From positions 682,001 to 746,000 of the forward strand of contig NC_020193.1 in NCBI RefSeq assembly GCF_000315915.1: 64,000 bases of DNA. Direction: 5' to 3'. A model generated the notes under the pieces. That model ran no database searches. It saw nothing but the letters and a program-made list of their open reading frames with translations, and was not told the DNA's origin. Positions 40,642 to 51,400 of the stretch are shown here, in pieces; positions within the stretch are counted from its first letter, which is position 1, and every line of letters begins with the position of its first letter. The position numbers and the translations under genes were made by a program. This stretch comes from Henningerozyma blattae CBS 6284. Taxonomy: Eukaryota > Ascomycota > Saccharomycetes > Saccharomycetales > Saccharomycetaceae.

Positions 40642-41759
40642 TAATTTTTTTTGTCTTGTAACAATTTTAAGCTTTTGTCACATATTCTAAGAATATGTAT
40701 CACGTGATTTCAAGAATTAATAATTATGTATAGATTTATCAAGGTCAGACACTAATCACGTGACACGAAAAACAAACATAGAACAAGAACTCGAGAATGT
40801 GAATATAAAAAGGAACAATCTTACACGAAGAACAATCTTACACGAAGAACAAATGAAGAAAGCTCAGACCGAAGAAAGCAACGAACGGGTTGAGTTTCTA
40901 AGTCTAGAGAAAAATATTAACATCTTAATCACCATACATACATCGTTAGATAAATAGAGCCTTTATACCAAGTATAATATAGTTAGAACTCCGACTTGCT
41001 GCAATAGAAGAAGGAGGAGAAATTTACAAGATACATAGATTGGAATCACAAAAATTGTGACAGCTTTGCTACTCCCAGTAGTATATCTTTTTGGCTGCTA
41101 GTTTAATACCAACTGTTTATTAAACTGTACAATTATATACCCGAGCCTACGTAAGTTAAATATTATTATTATTACGTTCCGATTTGTTCACTATACACTT
41201 CCATCTTTTGTATTTCGTCCTTTTTGTTTTTCTGGTTCTTACCTCTTTGTTCTACTTTAACCCTCTAGTTTATTCTTTTAGCTTTAGATTCTTAAATAGA
41301 ATTTATGTTCATGATTCACTTACTTGTTAATCTACATGTTCATTCCGTTATCACGTGATCCTGATTTATACACGTGACTAACGTAGCTCAGACTACGAGA
41401 CATGTAGGGATTCTGGAGGGATTACCAAGTGTGTCGTAGATTGTACTAGGGTCAATTATAATTCTTGCCATATAAATGTATATGTTACCCGATTTTCGAA
41501 TTCAGCCAGGAATTAATATAAAATTAGATTGTGTTTCGTTAATCAGAATATTCATTCTGAATATCCATCTTCACAGAACGTTCCTCTTATATAAGAGCCG
41601 TGACTCGTCAGACACAAGTTTTCCGGAACATAATACATATAGATGTCTGTTGCATGGCTTGTCTGGATGTACCAGGCCTCTTTAGTAACCAACATTCTTG
41701 CCTTCGGCATTGATCGGCGGCTACACGGGTTGCCAGGGCGAATGGTATTATGTAAGCAA
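40642..41759. other. tRNA-flanking spacer with CACGTG motifs
   Basis: Four CACGTG E-boxes (40701, 40757, 41352, 41371), three of them in RTCACGTGA context typical of Cbf1, and a 17-18-bp direct duplication (AACAATCTTACACGAAG twice near 40815-40850). The region downstream of a tRNA gene is a usual landing zone for Ty elements, but no full LTR can be defined by eye. Short open frames here look spurious. Confidence 0.4.
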
Positions 41760-41849
41760 AAGAAAATGCACTAGCAAAAGAAAATGCACTAGCACAAGAA
41801 AATGCACTAGCACAAGAAAATGCACTAGCACAAGAAAATGCACTAGCAC
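41760..41849. repeat. 18-bp minisatellite, five units
   Basis: Five tandem copies of AAGAAAATGCACTAGCAC (first unit ends in A). They are followed by a broken sixth unit (AAGAACATTC). Copies 2-5 are identical, so the array is recent. It starts about 90 bp beyond the DUS3 stop codon. Confidence 0.95.
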
Positions 41850-41941
41850 AAGAACATTCTATTGTTAAACTATTATACAATTAATATACAGTTATGTAGT
41901 GGCAACTCGCCACGCTCGTATGCCACGCTCATCTGCCACTC

Positions 41942-43945
41942 TCACCCCCTCATACTACTCTTATGTTTTGGCACAAAAACAAACCCCTCAGCTTTCCCCC
42001 AAAACATCTCACTCAATTTGATCCAATCTCTTGAATCTTCAGAAGCCATCAAAGTTTCCAACTCGTCTCTTCCCTTCCATTTTTCGACTCTTTGATTCAT
42101 TCTAATGGGGACCCTTTCCAATACTCCGACGGGGACATATCTGTGGAAAAAAGACATGAATTCACAGAAATATCTTCTTGAAGTGGCGATCCCGTATTCG
42201 TCGGTGCCCCAATGCTGCATGGCGAAATCGGCATAATCGCGCAAGATTTGCAATCTTTCGGAGCTGGACTTGTCTAGATGTTGTTGGGCGTCGATTTCTT
42301 CGAAGATCCATGGCTTGATCAACGCGGATCTCGCGACCATCAAGGAATCGATGTTGGAATCTGAATCCAGGATCCTGTGCCAATCTTGATAGTTATCGAT
42401 ATCACCGTTGCCGACGAATTGGATACGAGACTGGGAAGAATCACGATCATCTTTATTTTCCAAACGTGTTTGTTCTGCCATTCTTAATGCGGCTGCGGTT
42501 TGAGAAATGTAATTCCAATCAGCATCTCTTGTGTAACGTTGTTGACGAGATCTACCGTGTAAAGTGAATGCTGCAACGTCTGTTTCTTGTACGATTCTTG
42601 TAATTAACGTATCGGCGATTGGATGGTTATCCTTGGCACCTGTTCTTAATTTCAAAGTGATTGGAATATCGTTTGAAGTATAATTCATTGCATTTAAACA
42701 ACGAATCAATTTGGCAGGGTTTTCCATCATGGCACAACCAGCACCTTGACGATGTAACAAGTCAATGGGACAACCGGAATTCAAATTGATTTCGGAGATG
42801 GCAGAAGTGGTATCAAGACAAGTAGAAATTGCTTCACAAGCTTTTGCAGCTTGCCAAGGTTTAGAACAAGCTAGTTGAATCCCATAGCCTTGAGATTCAG
42901 AAATGTGTGAAGTGGGTAAAGCCCATTCGGCAGAAGTGCCTTGAATCATCGGCAACGCCAAGGCCATTTCAGAATACGTCACATCTGCACCAAGTTTCCT
43001 CATCAAACGACGATAAGGTAGATTACCTACGGTGGTTAAAGGAGCCAAGATTTTTTTGCCATGTAAATCCAAAGGTTTTTTCTCCTGGGCGAAAAACCGA
43101 GTATCTTTATATTTGTTGATCAATTCCTTTCTACGATCTTGTTGTGATTGGGTGGGGCCTGAAACGGGATTTGCATTGGGGATCGGAGCGTTCCGTAGCG
43201 CCTCCATGATATCGACGACGAAGTCACTCTTGACGAAAGCGATCTGTTTTCTTGCCAGCTCACGTTTCTTTTGCGGGTCGATCTTGTTGATTTCGTGGTT
43301 TGCCAGCCAGAGTGGGTTTTCCGCAGACATTGCCGCATTGGGCAACAATTGCGGCTGCGGATCGGCATGCAAATCGGAATTGGGATTGTTGGTGCTGGAA
43401 TCTGTGGTGTTTGCAGAATGGGTGGATAGGAACCTACAACGGAAGCCCATGGGACAGTACCCCAGGGTGGAGAAGTTGGGACAAGTGGGGAAATATGACG
43501 TGATGATTTCTGGTTTCTTTAACGACAAGTATTTGGAAACATCATGTTCATGACGACAAGTCTCACGGCGAGGGCACGTGGTCTGGCCCAGGACCAGGTT
43601 GGGACACAATGCGTTTTGTTCTTTGGGTTGTCTATTGTCACGGTCTTTATTCTGGCCTCTACGTTTTTTGGCTTTTGCTTTTGCTTTGGCGTTGCCACCC
43701 TCATTAGCATTGTCAGGGTTGACAGCGCCAGCGGCACCTTCACCGTCTTTCAACGGGTCGTTTGCAACCCTAAACTGGGGCAGCACACGTGCGGTTCCAG
43801 GCTGTTCGGTTAGGGCTCGTTTCGAGGCCTCGTTGGGCTGCTCGCCTTCCAGGGCACGTTTTGCGGGCAGACAGGGTTCAATTTTGCTCTCACTCTTGCT
43901 CTCGCTTGTAGTTCCGGACAGCCCCAGCGGTTTGTTTTCGGACAT
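41942..43945 (-). CDS. DUS3: DUS3, tRNA dihydrouridine synthase 3
   Basis: A 667-residue protein, the length of S. cerevisiae Dus3 (668). Residues about 110-200 carry two CCCH zinc fingers (CPNLVLGQTTCPRRETCRHEH and CPNFSTLGYCPMGFRC). The FMN-binding TIM barrel follows: KILAPLTTVGNLPYRRLMRK, then NLNSGCPIDLLHRQGAGC near residue 390, whose second cysteine is the usual proton donor, and VGNGDIDNYQDW. The enzyme reduces U47 in the variable loop of tRNAs with NADPH. The N-terminal third is more GC-rich than the rest, running into the GC-rich promoter. Divergent from SFP1, consistent with YLR401C/YLR403W. Confidence 0.96.
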   Translation of the reverse strand: MSENKPLGLSGTTSESKSESKIEPCLPAKRALEGEQPNEASKRALTEQPGTARVLPQFRVANDPLKDGEGAAGAVNPDNANEGGNAKAKAKAKKRRGQNKDRDNRQPKEQNALCPNLVLGQTTCPRRETCRHEHDVSKYLSLKKPEIITSYFPTCPNFSTLGYCPMGFRCRFLSTHSANTTDSSTNNPNSDLHADPQPQLLPNAAMSAENPLWLANHEINKIDPQKKRELARKQIAFVKSDFVVDIMEALRNAPIPNANPVSGPTQSQQDRRKELINKYKDTRFFAQEKKPLDLHGKKILAPLTTVGNLPYRRLMRKLGADVTYSEMALALPMIQGTSAEWALPTSHISESQGYGIQLACSKPWQAAKACEAISTCLDTTSAISEINLNSGCPIDLLHRQGAGCAMMENPAKLIRCLNAMNYTSNDIPITLKLRTGAKDNHPIADTLITRIVQETDVAAFTLHGRSRQQRYTRDADWNYISQTAAALRMAEQTRLENKDDRDSSQSRIQFVGNGDIDNYQDWHRILDSDSNIDSLMVARSALIKPWIFEEIDAQQHLDKSSSERLQILRDYADFAMQHWGTDEYGIATSRRYFCEFMSFFHRYVPVGVLERVPIRMNQRVEKWKGRDELETLMASEDSRDWIKLSEMFWGKAEGFVFVPKHKSSMRG

Positions 43946-44296
43946 GGCTTCGCGTCTTTATCTTCTGTCTTGCTCTGTGGCCTGTCCTTTTTCGCATTGC
44001 TGTGTTTTGTGTTGCCGGCCACTTTTTATACGCGTGGGCATGGCCAGTTTTACCCGGGCGCGAGAGCCGGACACCACGGCCCACCCGGACACCACGGCCC
44101 TGTCCGGGTGGAGCATGTCACCCGCACACGCCGGCTGCCGGCTGCTGTCCGCCCGGACACCCTGTCTGTCCGGCCCCAGCTGGCATCGCTTCGCAACGCT
44201 TCGCAACGCTGTGCTTCCCAGCATTGCTCAGCACCGTCGCGCAGTATATAACTGTGCGGCCTGCGCCCGGCCCAGCCCCCCAGCAGCCCCCCACCC
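43946..44296. promoter_or_regulatory. GC-rich divergent DUS3/SFP1 promoter
   Basis: 351 bp with more than half G+C, in a window that is otherwise strongly AT-rich. A Reb1 site TTACCCGG lies at 44050-44057, an MCB/MluI ACGCGT at 44030-44035, a DUS3-facing TATAAAAA (complement, about 44023-44030) and an SFP1-facing TATATAA at about 44245-44251. A direct repeat CCGGACACCACGGCCC occurs twice near 44069-44101 and CTTCGCAACG twice near 44190-44210. Confidence 0.7.
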
Positions 44297-46009
44297 ATGT
44301 TCTCCGCGACGCTCCACGACCCAGCCGCCGAGCCTGAGGCCTCTCACGTGGCCTCTCATGTTTCTCATGTTGCCTCCCATCTAGCTCCTTCTGTCTCTCA
44401 CGTGCCTTCTCACTCTTCTCACATCTCTATTACTAATCCAAGTGTAGCTACAAATACAAGCACAAATACAAGCACAAACACAAACACAAGCACAAGCACA
44501 AGCACAAGCACAAGCACAAGCACAAGCTCAGGACCAAACTCTTTCAGCAATACTTCCCCCCACATCACCATTGCTCCCCCCACTCCTCACACGCCAACGA
44601 CAATGGCCACTCCAACACAAACGCCTCATCAGAGTAGTTCTGCCATCGATATAACCGGCACAGCTGTCCGTCGTGATTCTATACTCCATGCCCAAGGAAT
44701 GGGCGGTGTTACCTGGGGGTCTCTGGCCATTGGATCTTGGCTTCGTGATGAAGTCCAATTCCATGCTACGTTGCGCCAGTCTCGTAAGAATAGTATATTG
44801 GGAGGACTCCCGCACGATTCTCGACGCTCATCCCATCTGGGTCTAAATATCAACAATCAATATACGCAAGCCACCACGGCACCCGCAACAACAGGCTTCT
44901 TACAATCTCACAACTCTCACAATGCCTTTCTTTCGAATTTGGAAAAACAGTATTGTAAAGATTATTCCTGTTGTGGCGTATCCTTGCCAGGCTTGCACGA
45001 TTTATTAAGACATTACGAAGAAGCCCACATCACTGGTGCCAATGCCACTACAACCTCCACTACTAGTATAAACATCGGCAACGGCACTTCAAACTCATCT
45101 GCCAACAACACCATCAACAACACATCGTCTTCCTCCTCCTCCTCCGCCGCCGCCGCCGCCGCTCAAGTGCGTAGCAGGCAAAACACACTTTTCGATAACT
45201 ATTCCTTACAAAATAAACCTCATTCCAATCCACGTTCTCGTCACAAGAAAAATTCCGTTTCTTATGCTCCAACAACAAACTCAAATCTAGTCGATACAAT
45301 CGCCACCAACGAAGTGTTTTTGCAATTGAACAAGAAGGTCAAATTACCAGATATCACCACTCAACCTCCTGAATTCGATTTCGACTTTGTATCGCCCGAT
45401 TCCCCACATGACCAACCCTCCCTTCACCCTCCTCCTCCGTCTTTCCCCACGCTCATGCACACCACCGATCCCTTTACAACAAATACCAATACCACTATCC
45501 GACCTCAATCCAATAAGATGATGTTTGATGAGAGTGTGGATGTGCATGGCGACGTTGATGTTGACGAGGTCGACGACGATGACGACGATGACGACGACGA
45601 TGAACAAGATGATGACCCTTTCTCTAAGCATACCCCGTTGAAGTCTAAACCTGCAATAGATCCACCACATGCAAAGAAACAGTACAACGGGTATATAGAC
45701 GATCCTGCAAGAAGATTATACGTGATGGACCGAGAAGAACACAAGCCGTTCAAGTGTCCTGTTATCGGCTGTGACAAGACGTATAAGAACCAAAACGGGT
45801 TGAAGTATCACAAGATCCATGGCCATCAAAACCAAAAATTACACGAAAACCAAGACGGCACGTTTACCATCATTGATCCGGACTCGAATGAACCGTTTCC
45901 TGATGGCATGGGCTATGAAAAGGATAAACCGTATAGATGTGAGGTCTGTGGTAAGAGGTATAAGAATTTGAATGGATTGAAGTATCATAGAGGGCATTCC
46001 ACACATTAG
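44297..46009 (+). CDS. SFP1: SFP1, zinc-finger activator of ribosomal-protein and biogenesis genes
   Basis: A 570-residue protein (S. cerevisiae Sfp1 is 683). Conserved blocks are RRDSILHAQGMGGVTWGSLA and GSWLRDE near residue 130, LEKQYCKDYSCCGVSLPGLH with DLLRHYEEAH near 215 (a C2H2-like finger), an acidic run near 425, and a C-terminal split finger pair: CPVIGCDKTYKNQNGLKYHK then CEVCGKRYKNLNGLKYHRGH. Sfp1 moves to the nucleus under TORC1/PKA signals and raises ribosome synthesis; RPS29, snR34 and the PAC-bearing SYO1 of this window are plausible targets. Two low-complexity N-terminal stretches, SHVASHV-type and (TS)n, are repeat-derived. The ATG at 44297 is only 45 bp after a TATA motif, so a downstream start is possible. 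Confidence 0.95.
   Translation: MFSATLHDPAAEPEASHVASHVSHVASHLAPSVSHVPSHSSHISITNPSVATNTSTNTSTNTNTSTSTSTSTSTSTSSGPNSFSNTSPHITIAPPTPHTPTTMATPTQTPHQSSSAIDITGTAVRRDSILHAQGMGGVTWGSLAIGSWLRDEVQFHATLRQSRKNSILGGLPHDSRRSSHLGLNINNQYTQATTAPATTGFLQSHNSHNAFLSNLEKQYCKDYSCCGVSLPGLHDLLRHYEEAHITGANATTTSTTSINIGNGTSNSSANNTINNTSSSSSSSAAAAAAQVRSRQNTLFDNYSLQNKPHSNPRSRHKKNSVSYAPTTNSNLVDTIATNEVFLQLNKKVKLPDITTQPPEFDFDFVSPDSPHDQPSLHPPPPSFPTLMHTTDPFTTNTNTTIRPQSNKMMFDESVDVHGDVDVDEVDDDDDDDDDDEQDDDPFSKHTPLKSKPAIDPPHAKKQYNGYIDDPARRLYVMDREEHKPFKCPVIGCDKTYKNQNGLKYHKIHGHQNQKLHENQDGTFTIIDPDSNEPFPDGMGYEKDKPYRCEVCGKRYKNLNGLKYHRGHSTH
44451..44526 (+). repeat. ACAAGC hexanucleotide repeat inside SFP1
   Basis: Repeats of ACAAGC/ACAAAT encode alternating Thr-Ser/Thr-Asn near residues 52-77 of Sfp1. 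The 3' part (about 44486-44525) is a nearly pure run of ACAAGC. Confidence 0.9.
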
Positions 46010-46106
46010 CGATTGCGCGATTACGAGCAAAGCGCCTAGTGCGTTAGCAAGTGGTTGTTAATAATTTATTTTTTTTGATTATTAGTCTGTGTGAGTCCGT
46101 GTGAAT

Positions 46107-46206
46107 GTGCGTCTGCATGTGCGTCTGCGTCTGCGTCTGCGTCTGCATGTGCGTCTGCGTCTGCGTCTGCGTCTGCATGTGCGTCTGCATGTGCGTCTGC
46201 ATGTCT
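46107..46206. repeat. GTCTGC-based minisatellite with 30-bp higher-order units
   Basis: Hexamer GTCTGC and decamer GTCTGCATGT alternate. The 30-bp block 46111-46140 is repeated exactly at 46141-46170 and again partly from 46171. Purine/pyrimidine alternation (TGTGCGT) could favour Z-form DNA. Confidence 0.95.
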
Positions 46207-46380
46207 GTGTTTAGTGACTATTTAGGACAATACCCTCCCCCCCCCCCCACCCTACGCTTACTTTGGTAGGCGTATTCTTTTTTTTGATTTCACAAAATAC
46301 AAAACAATTAGTTAGATCAAGTATTTAGTAACAAACACTTTGACCAAGTATTGTTTTTTTAGTCAGGACAAGGGGCAATT

Positions 46381-46465
46381 ACTATGGAAGGACAAGTACT
46401 ATGGAAGGACAAGTATTGTGACAGGGCAAGCACTGTGACAGGGCAAGTGCTGTGGAGAAACAGGT
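46381..46465. repeat. 17-bp minisatellite, five units
   Basis: Five adjacent 17-bp units of the type ACTATGGAAGGACAAGT. Units 1 and 2 are identical; units 3-5 diverge progressively (ATTGTGACAGGGCAAGC, ACTGTGACAGGGCAAGT, GCTGTGGAGAAACAGGT). Confidence 0.9.
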
Positions 46466-46610
46466 GCTGCAGAAGAGTCGCCTACTGTATTAGTAAGTAA
46501 ACGATATATCGTACTATATACAAGATTATTTATAAACTTATTTTTATTACTATGAAGATATATGCATATTTGGTTTTGGTATATTATCAATTTGTAATAA
46601 ACAAAACGCT

Positions 46611-46905
46611 TTACCCGGATTTTTCATTGCCCAGAAAAGGCCGCACCATCATAAAAAAAGAAAAGTAAAATGAAAACGAAAAAAAGAAACAATTATCGAA
46701 GCACACGCGAGTATGCCGTCACCATGACGTCATTATTGCAACATACTTTATCAAGCACCGAAGTTTAGATCTGATCTCAAACCACCACGGATCTTAAAAT
46801 TGCCGTTGTGCGAATCGGGAATCGCCGTTTGAGAATCTTATGTCAGGAATCATGAATCACCATTTACGAATCTCAAGGTGTAACTGCCCATCTCTATATA
46901 AATAG
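46611..46905 (+). promoter_or_regulatory. Orphan promoter-like cluster: Reb1, CRE and TATA
   Basis: TTACCCGG at 46611-46618 (Reb1), palindromic TGACGTCA at 46725-46732 (Sko1/Aca1-type CRE) and TATATAAATAG from 46895, all upstream of DNA with no coding frame. They may be left from a lost gene, or drive a non-coding transcript toward higher coordinates. Confidence 0.4.
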
Positions 46906-48879
46906 ATATATTGCAAAATTCAAATGCAAGTGAAGTGAAAGTGCAAGTGCAAAGGGCAACAGTATTAGGCAATTTAAAGTGTAAATCACTGATATTAGAG
47001 GTAAATCTTTTCCTATTTGGGATGCAGATCTTAACCTTATCTGTGCCTTTCTGTATGTTATTAGAAAAATGAAAAATAAAAGAAGCAATATAAAATGTTA
47101 TATTTAGTGAATCGTCATGTATGTCTTGTAACTTTATTTTATGATATGATATTGTAATATTGGCGGATCGCCCTTTTTAAAAGGCTAACCATTAATCATT
47201 GTTATATTTAATGTACATTCTGTAAAAACTTTCAAGGGCTTACTTAGTATGATGATACGACAATTACAACTCATTTTAATTTAATTTAGGTTGTATTTGT
47301 ATTACGCAATTGCAATTATATATGATATGTGATAAGCGATTATATCGCAACGTGTATTAAAGCAATATTACGACATTGCAATTTAATGAAATAATCTTAT
47401 CTCTTGGCCAACCATTCACATATAACACAAGATTGATTGTTACTATGACATGTTATGAATCATTCCAGTATATTGCGAATCAGCATGATGCAACATATGG
47501 TGTCAGGGTGGAGCGATATGCTAAAATCAACCAATACAATGTGATATAAAGATTGACAAATCATTTAGAAGATATTCTTTTCTTTTTCTTTTTCTTCCTT
47601 TTTTGCCTCTTTTGCCTTTTTTAATAACCTCAACAATAAGTATTCGTCAATCATACGATAGCCGAGGTGGAGAATGGATATGCCATCTCCTTTGTCTTAT
47701 CACTATCCCAATATATAGATAAAGAAACTTTAAATTAATCAAGGAGGCAATTTTACCTAAATTTTGTAAAATTAGTTTAAACGGATGGATTTCCAAGATG
47801 TTGGAGAAAAGATAAAGAATTTGAAATATGGAAAATGATGTAAAAATCTTTCTAGTTCACAAGACAGGATGTTAGTCATTCACAATTATCACTGCTAATA
47901 GGGGGTTTATCAATGGGGATGACTTGTTACAAGTGCGTGGCTTCATGTTAAGTACTTAGATTGGCATGACCTTTGTTATTTTACTCTAACTAGGAAAACT
48001 TTGGGGGAATGGCCTAATTAGTTGCCAGTTCTTGGTACTAGTAAATAAATTCAACTACATCTTGACACGAAATGAAACTTTCTATATTACTGTGCTAAGG
48101 AGGAAACAAGTACAAGACATCCATCTCAATATACAAAGCAGAATTATAGATACAGGAAGAAAGCCTACGTATGAGATCATTATTTTGGAAACTTTAATCT
48201 ATATACTAGCATAATCGTAATATCTGAAGATAAAATAAAAGTGACATCAATTGACACTACTGTATCTGAACATATTGAGTTGAGAAAGACATTTATTAAT
48301 AAAATTAACATAACTAGGTTACGTGTTCTATGTAAAATCTGGGCATAATATTGCGTACTAAATTGCTGGAGAATATCGTATACTAATCTGATAGGGAATA
48401 TAGCGTTCTATAAACTTTTCTTAAGAATGTTTAGAAAGGAAACCGAATATTACCAGCATGCTATGAAAATATATTTTCCAGGAGGTTCGACATACCATCA
48501 TGACCAAAGTATTTACTGTTATTTTAACGAAGTGTTTTCTTATTAATTATAGATTATATATATATATATATATATATATATACAAGTAACGGAATAACAT
48601 ATTTATATAACAGGGGTTATCAGTGAGATTGACTAAAGATAGTATAAATATCACTAAATAACTTTGCAATAAGAGATAAATATCTACCAACTGTCAATTT
48701 AAGATATGTGTATAGAGTGTTATGAGCCCTGTAAATTTAATTAGAACCACAATTATACATTATAATGATAGATATAATAAGTTTAGTACTACACTTAATA
48801 TTGATTTAAAAAAAATTGATTTAAAAAAAAAAATATTAAAGATGAGCAGTACTCCGAATAAAAAAATTGGCAAGGATAG
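46906..48879. other. Gene desert between SFP1 and the retrotransposon relic
   Basis: About 2 kb of AT-rich DNA. A (TA)n microsatellite lies at 48556-48582, an imperfect hairpin GGAGaATGG/CCATCTCC near 47672-47693. Short frames have no recognisable features. An LTR of the relic may lie here, but its ends cannot be fixed. Confidence 0.45.
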
Positions 48880-51400
48880 ACACACCCAATAATGGCATCA
48901 CCTACTCTTGACTCGTTCTCTCAACTTTGAGACTATTATTGTGAAGAAGATAATAATTCTATCATAATAGAAGAATGTTATAAAGCCTTTGAAAAATATA
49001 AAGTTAACGAATAGCCCCATTAGGTAAAATGGCAATAACTTCAAGAAATAGAATGAATCTCATCAATGACTTAATTGAAACTGTTCCAATTGTAAGAATG
49101 ATATTAGAAAAATTCTAAAAAATACAAGGTCAAAGAGGCCTTGATGAAAACAATTGAAGATGATGAATATGTGAGTAAAAATGTTACTGTATTGAAATAA
49201 TCCAATGGATTAGAAATAGAAATGCCAATAATTCAAGGATATTAAAAGCTGAAGATTTCTCACTAACTCACAAGCTGGTTAGTGGTGAAGAAGAATGTGA
49301 AAACTTGCCAAAATTCTATGAAAAGAACGATGCTGCAAATTGATGCAACAATCAGATTAAAACCACAATATATATTACCGGTGATTATTCTTAATAGCAT
49401 ATTAAGATTTCAAGATTCGAATAGGGAACTACTATTATCTTCAGATCAAACTAAGAAACTATTTATTGATGATGCAACTTCTGATAAAATAGATAATTCC
49501 AAATTCTCAGAAGAAATGGTAAATAGGACCTCGTTATATATCCAGATCTTAATTAAATTTGACAATGATCAAACTAACGTTACACTTGGTCCATAAACTT
49601 ATCATGAAACAGATCATCCATCTGGAAATGAAAATCCTTCTGCACTTATTATGAGTACCTCAAAAACAGAAAAATCATTTAAAAAGTTTAAAAGATTATT
49701 GAAGGATCCACATTTTTGCCCAGACACTTGAAAAGCTAACCAATAAAAAAGGAAAAATTAGGGTAGATGGACCCCAGATTTATAACCCAGAATAAATTCA
49801 TTAGCACATTTCTTAAATATAATACTTGTATGAAATGCTTTTCACAATATTCAGATTACAAATCTCAGAAGTGTACTGAATAATATGAGACTGTTCATAG
49901 TTTCGTAAATATTAACAAAAATTTTAACCTAGAAGACACTATTTCACAAAATAAGAATATGCTAGTCGATGTCCGTTCTCAATCATTATTCTATCGTGTC
50001 TTAAATGTTTTTCACTCAGATTCTCCTAATATGGAAGCTCTTCTTGGGAAATTAGAGTCTGAAGATAAAAGAAAAGAGATACATCGTGATGTCATTAAAA
50101 ATCAAAAGGTGTCTCTTATTGCTAAAACAAATAAAGCTAATTCAAATGGATTCTTAATCATATATCCGGGTCACTGGCCAAAACATTATCTGCAACAAAA
50201 GTTTGCTAATTAATGAGAACCATAAACTTAGCAATAAATAGAATGTATAGCCATAATTCCATCATTGGTACTCATGTTGAATACCTCGCAATAAAAACTT
50301 GAAAATGAGATTATCTTTGTCATAAATGAGGCAATTATGTTCTGGAAGCATACTGCAATCCATTTACTACCACCATTGCATTTACCAGGCTTCCGTATAT
50401 CCTATGGTACGGTGAATATGTATCTTAGCTACTACTAAAAGATAACTGGAAAACACAAATTGGCTTAATATTAACCAATAATCTGTATGATTATACATTA
50501 CAAATTACAGATAAAGATGAGTATTATATTCCCAAACTACCACATCTCTCTGATATTGAAGTACTTACTTCTAAAGTTAAATCATAAGGCGAACATAGGC
50601 AAAGTCGTCACACAATAGGATCCAAACATTCAGGAAGGGAATAACTTCTCCATTACATAATTTATTCATGTGCCCACTGGCACAATAAAGTTAAATGCAA
50701 GTCCCCCCGATAGATGTTTCATCTAAATTCACAACTCATATTGATACATATCAAAAATGTGCCATTGTAGAGCCCTTCGTACTCTGAGAAATATCCACAC
50801 ACAAATAGTCCTGTTACAGGAAATCCTGAAAGACTGCATGTGGGTTTAATGATTCATCACTTGAGTTCCATTATAGATGAATAATTCATGATAATTCGAC
50901 GTGAACTCAATGGTTACATCTCATTAATAGATTTGCCAAGAAAAACAGATGAAGAAATGACATCACATTTTAGTCAGCTACACTCGCAACTTATGAATAC
51001 CTTCTTCTATAGCCCTGTCCCTGAAATTAGGTGTAATTAAGGTACAGAATCTCATATTTGGGGTACCTACTTAAAATCTGTAGATATATCTCGTAAACAA
51101 CTACCATCATACAAATTCAATGAAACTGGACTTGTAGAAAAACACCATCATCAAGCAAAAGGCAAACGAGGTACTCTTCTCTACGAACACTGTCAACTTA
51201 CAATTCCTATTAAACTACAAACTAATTCCTCATTAGACCTATTTCAAAAATTCAAGGTCCTAAAAGTGAGGGATAATGAGAGCAGAAAGTCTATCTTAGA
51301 ATTTGTAGGGTACAAACATGTAAATTATTGGGCGCTTATACGTCAATTGGAGGTTTCATTTTAACAAATAAATTATATTCATCATATTTTAAAGTATAGC
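48880..51400 (+). mobile_element. Decayed Ty1/copia-type retrotransposon (gag to integrase)
   Basis: Scattered frames on the plus strand, broken by many stops, line up as one element. A Gag-like start (MASPTLDSFSQL, about 48892) and helical segments follow to about 49700, then a Cys-containing patch (CMKCFSQYSDYKSQKC, near 49830), then an integrase. From about 50830 the translation runs LHVGLMIHHLSS ... MIIRRELNGYISLIDLPRKT, then PEIRC-N-x-GTES and, about 35 residues later, FNETGLVEKHHHQAKGK. These match the spacing of the retroviral-type D-D35-E core, with the second Asp apparently replaced by Asn and a stop beside it. No readable reverse transcriptase follows. The element is dead. Confidence 0.7.

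Larger units (their letters stand above)
46010..46600. other. SFP1 downstream spacer with repeats
   Basis: Contains two separate tandem repeats (listed), a C-run near 46236-46248 and no visible gene. Confidence 0.6.

Noticed and set aside
40552..40762. Possible point centromere: CACGTG (CDEI-like) motifs near TTTCCGAAAA (CDEIII core-like) beside the tRNA
   Set aside because: The order and roughly 80-bp AT-rich CDEII spacing are wrong, the rest of CDEIII is missing, and CCGAAAA abuts the tRNA 5' flank. The syntenic regions in S. cerevisiae are chromosome arms.
43578..44384. A 268-codon plus-strand frame spanning the DUS3 5' end and the GC-rich promoter
   Set aside because: It overlaps DUS3 antisense and SFP1; its length is explained by the GC-rich composition that removes stop codons. 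The product has no recognisable motifs.
47480..47515. CAACA followed by TGGTGTCAGG near 47490, resembling an LTR end plus primer-binding site
   Set aside because: The putative site matches no yeast tRNA 3' end that I could think of, and no second LTR copy is recognisable.
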